From: CAYSRJ01 sp964521865
Lineage (GTDB): Bacteria; Spirochaetota; B62-G9; DRHN01
Direction of reading: 5' to 3'
NCBI GenBank assembly: GCA_964521865.1
Contig: CAZFTJ010000005.1
Span: 1-64,000, forward strand
Length of the DNA stretch: 64,000 nt
Made by a program: the position numbers and the translations under genes
In this document: in pieces, positions 17,160 to 24,706 of the stretch
Layout: each line of letters begins with the position of its first letter
Numbering within the stretch: position 1 is the stretch's first letter
Notes under the pieces: model-generated
Database searches by the model: none
Told to the model about the DNA's origin: nothing
The model's input: only the letters and a program-made list of their open reading frames with translations

Positions 17160-18437
17160 TTACGAATAATTCATCACAGGTTTTTTATTTCCTCTTTTAA
17201 GCTTTGCAACCGTTTTACTGATCGATTCAATCATATAATCGACTTGTGAATCTGTTAATGAGAGATTGATTGGTGTATCTGTGAGCTGAGAATAGATCCG
17301 ATCGGCCTGTGGACAATTGATTCTTGGATACCCCAATTCTGTGAATATTTTAAAACGGTACGGTGGAAGATAATGTGGGATCGATTTGATCCCAAACTCA
17401 TGGTATAAAATGTTCACAAAGTCATCCCGATTTGAATTAAAATTACTTCCGTCGAACAAGATAGGGTAAAGATGGAAAGCATGCGACCGATCATCTGGAA
17501 TATGGGGTGCGGTAATACCTTCTATATCTTTTATACCGGCATTCATATGAGCTGCAATCTCATTTCTACGAGCATTCATCCATTCCAACTTTTTTAACTG
17601 TACTCTGCCGACATTGGCCTGTACATCACTGAGACAATAGTTATACGGAATCCTCCCTTTAATTGTTTTTACATCATAAAGAAATGGTATCCAATACTTT
17701 TCCAGATTTTCATACATATCCATACCCACCCATCTCGCAAGAGGAATCAGGTCCGCAAATTCTTTTTTATTGGTTGTTATCATTCCGCCTTCACCCAATG
17801 TTGTGATGTTCTTTACCGTGTGAAAACTGAAACAGCCAAAATCTCCGAAAGTACCTGTTTTTTTACCTTTGTATACCGCCCCTAAAGAGTGAGCGCAATC
17901 TTCGACAACTTTTAAATTCTTTTTCGTCGCGAGCTTCATGATAGGTCCCATATCAGCAGGTAATCCATTTAAATGAACCACATAAATGGCTTTTGTTTTT
18001 TCAGTTATTTTTTCAGAAATTGTATCGGCCGTTATCGTATAGGTAACCGGATCAATGTCGGCAAAAACTACCTTTGCCCCGACTCTAAGAAGGGGAATAA
18101 CTGTGGCAATAAAAGTAACTGCAGGAACAATGACCTCGTCCCCTTGTCCAATTTCCAGTATTTGTGTAGCGATTTCCAGCGCTCCTGTGCAACTGGAAAC
18201 GCCGAAAGCATATTTTGTGCCTATGTATTCCGCGAATTCTGTTTGGAAGAGTTTGAGATACGGACCTTGTGTGAAAATATCTCCCTGTATTGCTTCAATA
18301 ACAGCCTGCACCTCTTCTAAACCATAGTGGGGTCCAACTTCTCGATACGGTACTTTCAACCCTTCTTGTTGTATTGCCTGCTTATAAATACCGCTCCAAT
18401 CACTTTTTTCTTTGCTTTCATTTGGATCCATTTGCAT
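17160..18437 (-). CDS. DegT/DnrJ/EryC1/StrS-family PLP aminotransferase
   Basis: 425 residues. The PLP-binding lysine is in the family motif SFHTVKNITTLGEGGM (about 211-226), preceded by EDCAHSLGA. Members transfer amino groups between glutamate or glutamine and keto sugars or keto-cyclitols. It is the first gene of the operon, 15 bases before the UroD-like gene, and its start is 70 bases below the inverted repeat operator. In a catabolic operon with a sugar importer the enzyme probably works in the deaminating direction, turning an amino sugar or aminocyclitol into a ketone for the MocA-type and zinc dehydrogenases. An alternative is biosynthesis of a surface amino sugar, but no transferases or nucleotide-sugar genes are present. 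Confidence 0.88.
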   Translation of the reverse strand: MQMDPNESKEKSDWSGIYKQAIQQEGLKVPYREVGPHYGLEEVQAVIEAIQGDIFTQGPYLKLFQTEFAEYIGTKYAFGVSSCTGALEIATQILEIGQGDEVIVPAVTFIATVIPLLRVGAKVVFADIDPVTYTITADTISEKITEKTKAIYVVHLNGLPADMGPIMKLATKKNLKVVEDCAHSLGAVYKGKKTGTFGDFGCFSFHTVKNITTLGEGGMITTNKKEFADLIPLARWVGMDMYENLEKYWIPFLYDVKTIKGRIPYNYCLSDVQANVGRVQLKKLEWMNARRNEIAAHMNAGIKDIEGITAPHIPDDRSHAFHLYPILFDGSNFNSNRDDFVNILYHEFGIKSIPHYLPPYRFKIFTELGYPRINCPQADRIYSQLTDTPINLSLTDSQVDYMIESISKTVAKLKRGNKKPVMNYS

Positions 18438-18507
18438 ACCATTTTCCCCGTAATAGTTATTTGTCTTGTCTCACATGAAGACCATCCCGCATATTTCCGA
18501 TGTGAAT

Positions 18508-18543
18508 AATTATTTAACCGGTTACGTAAGCGGTTAAATAATT
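18508..18543. promoter_or_regulatory. 36-bp inverted repeat operator overlapping the operon promoter
   Basis: Perfect 13-bp arms, AATTATTTAACCG and CGGTTAAATAATT, around a 10-base centre GTTACGTAAG that contains the palindrome TTACGTAA; TAACCGGTTA is a further nested palindrome. It overlaps the -10 box and the expected start point of the minus-strand operon. This is an ideal roadblock position for the cluster's LacI-family repressor, whose relatives bind palindromes with a central CG. Confidence 0.75.
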
Positions 18544-18569
18544 AAACACTATTTAAGACTATATGTCAA
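18541..18569 (-). promoter_or_regulatory. Sigma-70-type promoter of the aminotransferase-methyltransferase operon
   Basis: On the minus strand, TTGACA (18564-18569) and TTTAAT (18541-18546) are spaced by exactly 17 bases, 105-130 bases upstream of the aminotransferase start. The -35 is a perfect consensus and the -10 differs at one position. The operator overlaps it downstream. Confidence 0.75.
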
Positions 18570-18870
18570 GCAAAAAAATTAATAAATCAGTGATTTTATA
18601 TGAAAATAATATTGAGTCCTCCAGTCCAAACCATACAACTTTCCAAGACCCTGTTATATCACGCTCCTCATATTCACACCCCGCCATTGCTCACTCATCC
18701 CGTTCTTATTCTTAAAAATTTTACCTGCCTCAGCGTTTTTCAGCGATTCCTCCATATATTTCATCTTCATCCCCGAGCATTCATCTCCACCGCCAATTGC
18801 TATAGCTGCATTCTGAGAGGGTCGATTCTCTTCAAAAACTTTATGTGAAGATCAATACCGATAAAACCAT
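18570..18870. other. Intergenic stretch without a supported gene
   Basis: Pyrimidine-rich on the plus strand. A minus-strand frame of about 60 codons (about 18650-18845) looks protein-like, with the run AAIAIGGGDECSG, but it has no start site. A plus-strand frame reading SLQKLYVKINTDKTIPLDLF leads into the copy-2 repeat before a stop near 18966. Both may be decayed coding fragments; I recognise neither. Confidence 0.4.
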
Positions 18871-19109
18871 ACCCCTTGATTTATTCGTCGACGGCATGCA
18901 TATTGACAAACGTGGTGTATTCAGAAATCTATTCGGAGTCTTCCTCATTTTCGGGAAGCTCCGATAGGTTTGATGCGAGGCGGCCGTCATTCGAAACGAC
19001 GGGATACTGCGTCCCGGCATAACGACGGCCTCATCCATCTGAATACGCTGAAGAGAGTATTTGACCATACGGATATCAATATTCGGCTTTTATTATAATC
19101 TCGAAAGCG
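18871..19109 (+). repeat. Dispersed direct repeat, copy 2
   Basis: Matches 5579-5803 in the same orientation over its whole length, with substitutions and small indels, from ACCCCTTGATTTATTCGTCG to the AT-rich TTTTATTATAAT box. The shared 3' portion has an in-frame 3-bp indel and a coincident stop codon in both copies. This points to origin from a gene end. It sits at the far edge of the AT-rich catabolic cluster. Confidence 0.75.
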
Positions 19110-19132
19110 GACAATTCCCTTCTTGGGACAAG

Positions 19133-19309
19133 ATGGATAAACTCAGCGAACGTACTAAGGTCAATGAAAAAAAATGGGATACAAGGGCATAAACATACGA
19201 TCAAAAACGATTCGACTATTTCAGATATATGCAGAAAAAGCTTATATTTAGCATCGGCCTTAAAAAGAATACTGCATTATTGGTAACCGATAAAGATTCA
19301 TATTGGTGA
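19133..19309 (+). pseudogene. SAM-dependent methyltransferase, N-terminal remnant with nonsense codon
   Basis: The frame from the ATG at 19133 reads MDKLSERTKVNEKKWDTRA, then TAA at 19190, then TYDQKRFDYFRYMQKKLIF in the same frame, ending at a TGA (19307). This is the lead-in (WDxRAxTYDxKRFDxFRYMQ) that precedes the glycine-rich motif I of class I methyltransferases. The TAA replaces a codon usually Glu and motif I is missing, so the gene is both interrupted and truncated. Confidence 0.6.
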
Positions 19310-19471
19310 AAAGCAGCATATATAATTACAAGAAATGTCCAGGCTTTGCCCGACAGAGCGTATGCGCCCTGCTCCCTTAGGTCGCTTAAGGCTTCGTTGT
19401 ATTTCGTATACGCGCGGCTTCGCCAAAATGTCTTCTACGCATAAAACGCCGTTCGAAATCGGAGGTATCAA
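19310..19471. other. Short non-coding, potentially structured stretch
   Basis: Contains CCTTA-GGTCGC-TTAAGG and partly complementary GCGTATGC/GTATACGC arms between about 19348 and 19415. I considered a cassette-recombination site but could not find the required core motifs. It ends with the GGAGG site of the acetyltransferase gene. Confidence 0.3.
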
Positions 19472-20062
19472 ATGGATGCTGAAAAGATTGACGAGAGAAA
19501 AATAGTATTCAAACCTGCAACAAAAGATCTATGGAACGACTTAGAGGAATTATTCGGAACGCATGGAGCGTACGGTGGTTGCTGGTGCATGTGGTGGAGA
19601 GTCAAAAGGTTGGAGTTCGAAAAGCACGCCGGTGAAGGAAATAGGAAAGCCCTTAAAAAAATAGTGGACTCCGGAACAGTTCCGGGAATTTTAGCGTACT
19701 TCGACTGCAGACCGGTAGCATGGTGTTCCGTTGCACCGCGCGAACAATTTCCGGTTTTGGACCGGTCTCCTGTGTTGAAGAGATTCGACAACAAGCCTGT
19801 TTGGTCTATTGTGTGCTTTTTTATCTCAAAGCCGTTCAGGCGCAAAGGATTGAATCTGATACTGATAAAGGGTGCGCTTGATTATGCAAGGAAAAAGGGA
19901 GCGAAGATAGCAGAGTCATATCCTTTGGATAAAGAATCCAGCAAGAACACATCGACGGATGCCTTTACGGGATTTGCCAAAACATTCTACCGTGCCGGTT
20001 TTAAGGAAGTGATAAGACGATCGGAAAAACGTCCGATACTCAGATATTATATCGATTCCTGA
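19472..20062 (+). CDS. GNAT-family N-acetyltransferase
   Basis: 196 residues with a good GGAGG site eight bases before the ATG. The C-terminal half has the acetyl-CoA-binding pattern, CFFISKPFRRKGLNLILIKG (about 113-132, the R/Q-x-x-G-x-G/A region in degenerate form) and a final FYRAGFKEV block. The N-terminal part carries an unusual Cys/Trp cluster, GGCWCMWWR (about 34-42), seen in a subgroup of uncharacterised GNAT proteins. The acceptor is unknown. It stands alone between the methyltransferase relic and the corrinoid gene pair and is not clearly co-transcribed with either. Confidence 0.8.
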   Translation: MDAEKIDERKIVFKPATKDLWNDLEELFGTHGAYGGCWCMWWRVKRLEFEKHAGEGNRKALKKIVDSGTVPGILAYFDCRPVAWCSVAPREQFPVLDRSPVLKRFDNKPVWSIVCFFISKPFRRKGLNLILIKGALDYARKKGAKIAESYPLDKESSKNTSTDAFTGFAKTFYRAGFKEVIRRSEKRPILRYYIDS

Positions 20063-20245
20063 CGATATCACGACTTTACCATACTCCTTCACGATTTCGC
20101 CGAGCTTCTTCGTGCTCTATCCAAAGTGCCCCTATCGCGCATTCTGCGGGTACACGTCGAATCGTGAAAGGATTATGTAATATAAAAAAAATGCGTGCCC
20201 TCCCTCGATATTTCGGGCATCTTAAATCTCTGAGAGAATATTCAA

Positions 20246-20914
20246 ATGTGCACCTACATCTTAATGAAGATACTTGAATCCACCCCACACAGGTATGACA
20301 GGGGCATTCGCATTCTCACACTCGGGAGATTGGACGGGGCGTACGATCGTTTAACCTCTCTCATAAAAAGAAGGCAGCGTGTCCTTGATATTGGATGCGG
20401 TACCGGTGCATTAACGGTAAGAGCCGCTTTTAAGGGCGCAAAGGTAAAAGGGATTGATGTCAATGAACAGATGCTGGAAATCGCGAAAAAGAGGGTAGCG
20501 GAAGCAAAACTCGAACAAAGTGTTGAGCTATGTGAGATGGGTGTTGCGGAGCTCGAAGGCGAAGAGGCGGCAAACTACGATGTTGTTATGAGCGGTCTCT
20601 GTTTCTCTGAGTTAACCGGGGATGAATTGATTTATACCTTGAAAGAGGTAAAGAGGATCCTGAAGCCGGGAGGCGCTGTGCTCATTGCAGATGAAATAAG
20701 ACCCAACGGCATTTCAAAGAGGATACTCAATTGGCTGATACGGTTCCCGCTTGTAATAATTACCTGCCTTGTGACCCAAACTACGACACGTGCCGTACGG
20801 AATTTGCCGGAAAAGATGGAAGAAGCGGGTTTTTTAATTGAATCGGTCAGATTGAATAAAATAGAAAGTTTTATTGAGCTTTTTGGAAGAAAACCTGAGG
20901 AAACGGTGCAATGA
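20246..20914 (+). CDS. cpaM: Class I SAM methyltransferase next to the corrinoid protein (CpaM-like)
   Basis: 222 residues. Motif I is VLDIGCGTG (about 46-54), with the SAM acidic residue in VKGIDVNEQM. The N-terminus ILESTPHRYDRGIRILTLGR matches, from memory, the family named corrinoid protein-associated methyltransferase CpaM. Relatives often begin at the internal ATG at 20264; I keep 20246 because GAGAG lies nine bases before it. The stop overlaps the start of the HgcAB-like gene by four bases (ATGA), so the two are translationally coupled. It presumably methylates the corrinoid partner or its product. The gap 20063-20245 holds no supported gene. Confidence 0.78.
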   Translation: MCTYILMKILESTPHRYDRGIRILTLGRLDGAYDRLTSLIKRRQRVLDIGCGTGALTVRAAFKGAKVKGIDVNEQMLEIAKKRVAEAKLEQSVELCEMGVAELEGEEAANYDVVMSGLCFSELTGDELIYTLKEVKRILKPGGAVLIADEIRPNGISKRILNWLIRFPLVIITCLVTQTTTRAVRNLPEKMEEAGFLIESVRLNKIESFIELFGRKPEETVQ

Positions 20915-22068
20915 ATCTTCTCAAGTATATTCTTGTGAGTATTATCGAAACTTTGCTGAGAGGCTTCCCTTTCCCCTGTAAGACAGGTTTGATTAAAATA
21001 GGGAGTCCGGGCAGGAATTCACCTGTTATTCTGACCTGTAATTATCATTTGACTGTTGTAAAAGTCAAAAGAGCGTTGAAAGAAACGGACTGTTATCTCC
21101 TTGTAGCAAATAGCAGAGGACTCAATGTATGGTGCGGCTCCGCCGGCGGGCATTTGACAAATCACTCTATTATATCCGCTCTAAAGACCAGCGGGATAGA
21201 AGAACATGTGCATCATAGATATGTAATACTTCCTCAACTCGCTGCCGCAGGAATCGAATCGAGAGTCATCAAGAAAAAGACGGCATGGAAGATCGTCTGG
21301 GGGCCGGTTTATGCGAAAGATATACCGGCTTTCATAGAAAGCAATTTCAAAAAAACTGCCGAAATGAGGGAGATACGTTTCCCCTTGGGGCAGCGGATTG
21401 AAATGGCTGTTATGTGGGCATTTCCATTTTCAATCATCGCATCCATTATAATAATTCCTTTCCGGCCCGGAATGCTTTTACCTTTAAATGCTCTTATCTG
21501 GGGCTTATCATTTTTAATATTCACGTCCTTCCCCCTGTATTCCGGCTGGCTCAATCGAAAGAAGAATCCGACGGGTGTCAGCAGGTACTCGATTATCTTT
21601 GATTTCGGTCGCATCCCCCTGGTTATTTGGATAATTTTTCTATCGTGTCTTGTCGTCGTAAGCATTTTCGTAAACGCTTTTACATGGGGATTCGTTTTAC
21701 GCTGGGGATTCATGTCATTCGTTATCCTTCTTCTGATAAGCGGTGATCTCATGGGCAGCACCCCGGTTTACAAGAGTGGTTTGCACGAAGAGAGATTTTT
21801 CAAGGTCATGCTCGATAAAAAAAAGTGCAGAGGAGCCGGTTTTTGTGAGCTGGTCTGCCCGCGTAATTGTTATGAAGTGGATAAAAATCGGCATGTTGCC
21901 ACCATGCCGGGGGCGAACCGGTGCGTACAGTGCGGCGCGTGCATAGTTCAGTGCCCGTTCGATGCCCTGTATTTTGAAAGCCCGGAAGGTGAAATAATAC
22001 CTCCTGAATCTGTCAGAAGATTTAAATTAAATCTTATGGGCAAACGGCTTGTGAAACAGGATTCTTAA
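20911..22068 (+). CDS. HgcA-HgcB-like fusion: membrane corrinoid protein with C-terminal 2[4Fe-4S] ferredoxin
   Basis: 385 residues. Residues 1-165 resemble the HgcA corrinoid domain, with the cap-helix motif NVWC (72-75, Cys75 as potential cobalt ligand) followed by GSAGG where mercury-methylating HgcA has A-(A/G)-G-K. The LPQLAAAGI and IVWGPVYAKDIPAFI blocks also match the family. About four membrane helices follow (168-187, 192-212, 232-256, 260-280). Residues 300-357 form a ferredoxin with Cys306/312/316/320 and Cys338/341/344/348, as in HgcB. HgcA and HgcB are normally separate genes. Fused relatives are known from genome annotation but their reaction is not established; mercury methylation cannot be assumed. 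Confidence 0.85.
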   Translation: MNLLKYILVSIIETLLRGFPFPCKTGLIKIGSPGRNSPVILTCNYHLTVVKVKRALKETDCYLLVANSRGLNVWCGSAGGHLTNHSIISALKTSGIEEHVHHRYVILPQLAAAGIESRVIKKKTAWKIVWGPVYAKDIPAFIESNFKKTAEMREIRFPLGQRIEMAVMWAFPFSIIASIIIIPFRPGMLLPLNALIWGLSFLIFTSFPLYSGWLNRKKNPTGVSRYSIIFDFGRIPLVIWIIFLSCLVVVSIFVNAFTWGFVLRWGFMSFVILLLISGDLMGSTPVYKSGLHEERFFKVMLDKKKCRGAGFCELVCPRNCYEVDKNRHVATMPGANRCVQCGACIVQCPFDALYFESPEGEIIPPESVRRFKLNLMGKRLVKQDS

Positions 22069-22271
22069 CGGCCCGGTGTGATAGTATTTCAAGCAGGAGG
22101 CGTGCGTTCTCATAGCATGAACAGTCTGACAGGCAGGGCATGGAATAGAGAAAAAAAATGATAACATTTCTAAATTGTAATGTTCGTGAAAGCTTTTTTT
22201 CATTTTGCAGTATTACATTATGAAGCGGATTGAGATACTATTCAAAACTGGGGAACAAGAGGAGCAATACA

Positions 22272-23126
22272 ATGAATGCTTTAAAGACGACAGTTCTTAT
22301 GGCGGCAATGACCGGAATTCTGATCATCATCGGAAAGCTTATCGGCGGAGCTACAGGCATGATCGTTGCGTTTATTTTCGCCGGAATCTTGAATTTCTTC
22401 AGCTACTGGTTCAGCGATAAAATTGTCCTTTCAATGTATCGAGCTAAAGAGGCAAGTGAGAAGGAGGCTCCGAAGCTCTATAAAACGGTGGAAAGGCTTA
22501 CGTCAAAGCTCGGGCTTCCGGTGCCCAGGATATTCATTATTCCATCCGACACGCCCAATGCTTTTGCAACGGGAAGGAATCCATCTCACGCCGTTGTAGC
22601 AGCAACGAGGGGTTTGCTGCGTATGCTCGATGACGACGAGCTGGAGGCGGTTCTTGGTCATGAGCTCACACACGTACGGGACCGGGACATTCTTGTGAGC
22701 ACCATCGCAGCCGCAATGGCAGGCGCTGTCACCATGCTCGCATTCATGGCTCGCTGGACCGCTTTATTCGGAGGGCTCGGTGGTACGAGTAATGAAAGGG
22801 GTGGAGGTGTAATCGGTCTCCTTGCAATGGCTATCCTGGCGCCTTTCGCTGCCCTCCTTATCCGTCTCGCAATTTCCAGAACACGGGAGTATATGGCCGA
22901 CGCAGGAAGTGCAGAGCTTACAAAGAATCCTCTCGCGCTCGCACGAGCGCTCGAGAATCTGGAAGCTGCCGCCGCACGAAGACCGCTTCCTGCAAGCCCG
23001 TCTACCGCGCACCTGTTTATTGTAAATCCTTTGAGAAGCGGTTTCATGATAAAGCTTTTCAGCACTCACCCTCCCATTGAAAAGAGGGTTGCACGGCTTC
23101 AGGAGATTGCACGAAATATGGATTAA
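22272..23126 (+). CDS. htpX: Membrane zinc metalloprotease HtpX (M48B)
   Basis: 284 residues from the ATG at 22272, chosen for the AGGAG ten bases upstream; an earlier in-frame start would add a non-family 14-residue leader. Two N-terminal membrane helices precede the zinc site HELTH (about 131-135) with the third ligand Glu in the REYMADAG block (about 209-216). Two further helices lie between. HtpX degrades misfolded or damaged inner-membrane proteins and cooperates with FtsH. Its length matches the family. It is followed 24 bases later by the amino-acid permease in the same direction, possibly co-transcribed. The stretch 22069-22271 holds no gene. Confidence 0.92.
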   Translation: MNALKTTVLMAAMTGILIIIGKLIGGATGMIVAFIFAGILNFFSYWFSDKIVLSMYRAKEASEKEAPKLYKTVERLTSKLGLPVPRIFIIPSDTPNAFATGRNPSHAVVAATRGLLRMLDDDELEAVLGHELTHVRDRDILVSTIAAAMAGAVTMLAFMARWTALFGGLGGTSNERGGGVIGLLAMAILAPFAALLIRLAISRTREYMADAGSAELTKNPLALARALENLEAAAARRPLPASPSTAHLFIVNPLRSGFMIKLFSTHPPIEKRVARLQEIARNMD

Positions 23127-23150
23127 ATACCTCAGTCAGGTATATTCTCT

Positions 23151-24467
23151 ATGTTTAAAAAAATCGCAGATCGCCGGACGAGCCAAAAAATCGGATATCT
23201 GGAAACCGCAGCTATCGGTGTTGGAGGCATGGTTGGAGGTGGAATCTTCGCCGTGCTGGGGCTTGCGGTGCAGCTCGCACACGGTGGAGCGCCTGTCGCA
23301 TTTATGATTGCCGGAATTGTCGCACTGGTTACGTCCTATTCTTATGCGAAGCTCTCAGTAACCTTCCCCAGCCAGGGAGGTACGGTCGCTTTTCTGGATC
23401 GCGCATTCGGGCCAGGTCTTATAACGGGCTCGGTAAATATTCTACTATGGATCAGCTACATGATCATGCTCTCCCTCTATGCGTATGCTTTCGGCAGCTA
23501 TGGCGCTGCTCTTTTCCCTCAGGCCTCGCGAGAGCTGTGGAAACATGTGCTGATCAGCGTGAGTATCACCGGCATTACGGGGCTCAACCTGTTGAGCGCC
23601 AGGCTCATCGGAGAAACCGAGGAGGTGATCGTCGCAATCAAGCTCGTAATTCTTCTGTTATTCGCAGGATTTGGAGTATTGGGCATCAGGGGCTCTCGTT
23701 TGGAGCCAATGGCCTGGTCCTCCCCATTAAAACTTGTTTCCGGCGGAATGATCATTTTTCTCGCATACGAAGGATTCGAATTGATCGCCAATACCGCCAA
23801 GGATGTACGAGAGCCGTCAAAAACACTGCCCCGGGCATTTTATACCTCTGTTGGATTCGTGATTGTACTCTATATCCTCATAGCGGCTGTCGCAATAGGG
23901 AATCTTCCCGTCAAACAGATTGTCGGAGCAAAAGATTACGCACTGGCCGAGGCGGCTCGACCTTTCCTCGGGCAAGCGGGGTACCTCTTGATCACCGTAG
24001 CTGCATTGCTATCGACTTTTTCGGCGATTAATGCCACAGTTTATGGAGCGGCTCGCCTGAGTTATGTCATTGCAAAAGACGGCGAACTGCCGGCCGAACT
24101 CGAGCGTAAAGCGTGGAAGCAGCCCATTGAGGGGCTTTTGATCACTTCAGGGATCACACTGATCATTGCAAACGTGTTTGATCTCTCCAGCATTTCCGTG
24201 ATGGGGAGCACCGGCTTCCTTTTAATCTTTACTGCCGTCAATGCTGCAAACGCTGTACTCGCCAGGGAGACGAAGAGCATGCGGTGGCTTTCGATTATCG
24301 GTGTGGCGCTGTGCCTCGGTGCTCTGGGCAGCCTGCTCCGGCAAACGGCAATCGATGCACCGGGACATCTGTGGGTGCTTGCTGGTATGGTTGTGCTCGC
24401 GTTTCTCATCGAATCGAGCTTCCGTTTGCTGAGTTCCAGAAGTATACGGCTCGAAAGCTCACGTTGA
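23151..24467 (+). CDS. APC-superfamily amino-acid permease
   Basis: 438 residues and about 12 membrane helices. The first helix carries the substrate-binding glycine motif GVGGMVGGGIFAVLG (about 22-36) typical of COG0531 transporters; a conserved ...SFSAINATVYGAARL block sits in helix 8. It should move amino acids or polyamines by proton symport or exchange across the inner membrane. The specificity is not readable. It follows htpX by 24 bases. The 240 bases after it (24468-24706) hold a short frame with no recognisable product. Confidence 0.88.
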   Translation: MFKKIADRRTSQKIGYLETAAIGVGGMVGGGIFAVLGLAVQLAHGGAPVAFMIAGIVALVTSYSYAKLSVTFPSQGGTVAFLDRAFGPGLITGSVNILLWISYMIMLSLYAYAFGSYGAALFPQASRELWKHVLISVSITGITGLNLLSARLIGETEEVIVAIKLVILLLFAGFGVLGIRGSRLEPMAWSSPLKLVSGGMIIFLAYEGFELIANTAKDVREPSKTLPRAFYTSVGFVIVLYILIAAVAIGNLPVKQIVGAKDYALAEAARPFLGQAGYLLITVAALLSTFSAINATVYGAARLSYVIAKDGELPAELERKAWKQPIEGLLITSGITLIIANVFDLSSISVMGSTGFLLIFTAVNAANAVLARETKSMRWLSIIGVALCLGALGSLLRQTAIDAPGHLWVLAGMVVLAFLIESSFRLLSSRSIRLESSR

Positions 24468-24706
24468 ATGAGGGCCTGTTCAACACATGGAATTCATCGA
24501 CCGGCGCGTGCGGCAAAACCCGAAGGCTGACCCTAAAAGAGTATACGAAGCTCTTTTTAAGCACCTTCAAAAAGTTACTTCATACCATCCATTCGGCTGT
24601 CGGCGGCGCATCTCGTTCTTCGTTATAATATTCTTAAAAATAATTCTTTACACATATACAATGTGCACATATGATGTTTTTAGAAGAACGGGCAAGGGGG
24701 TTTTCT

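Noticed and set aside
19320..19446. Integron attC site
   Set aside because: Could not find paired RYYYAAC and GTTRRRY cores at the ends; no integrase in the window.
20911..22068. Certain mercury methylation gene hgcA
   Set aside because: Cap-helix motif departs from the consensus after the Cys and the ferredoxin is fused; activity on mercury is unproven for such fusions.
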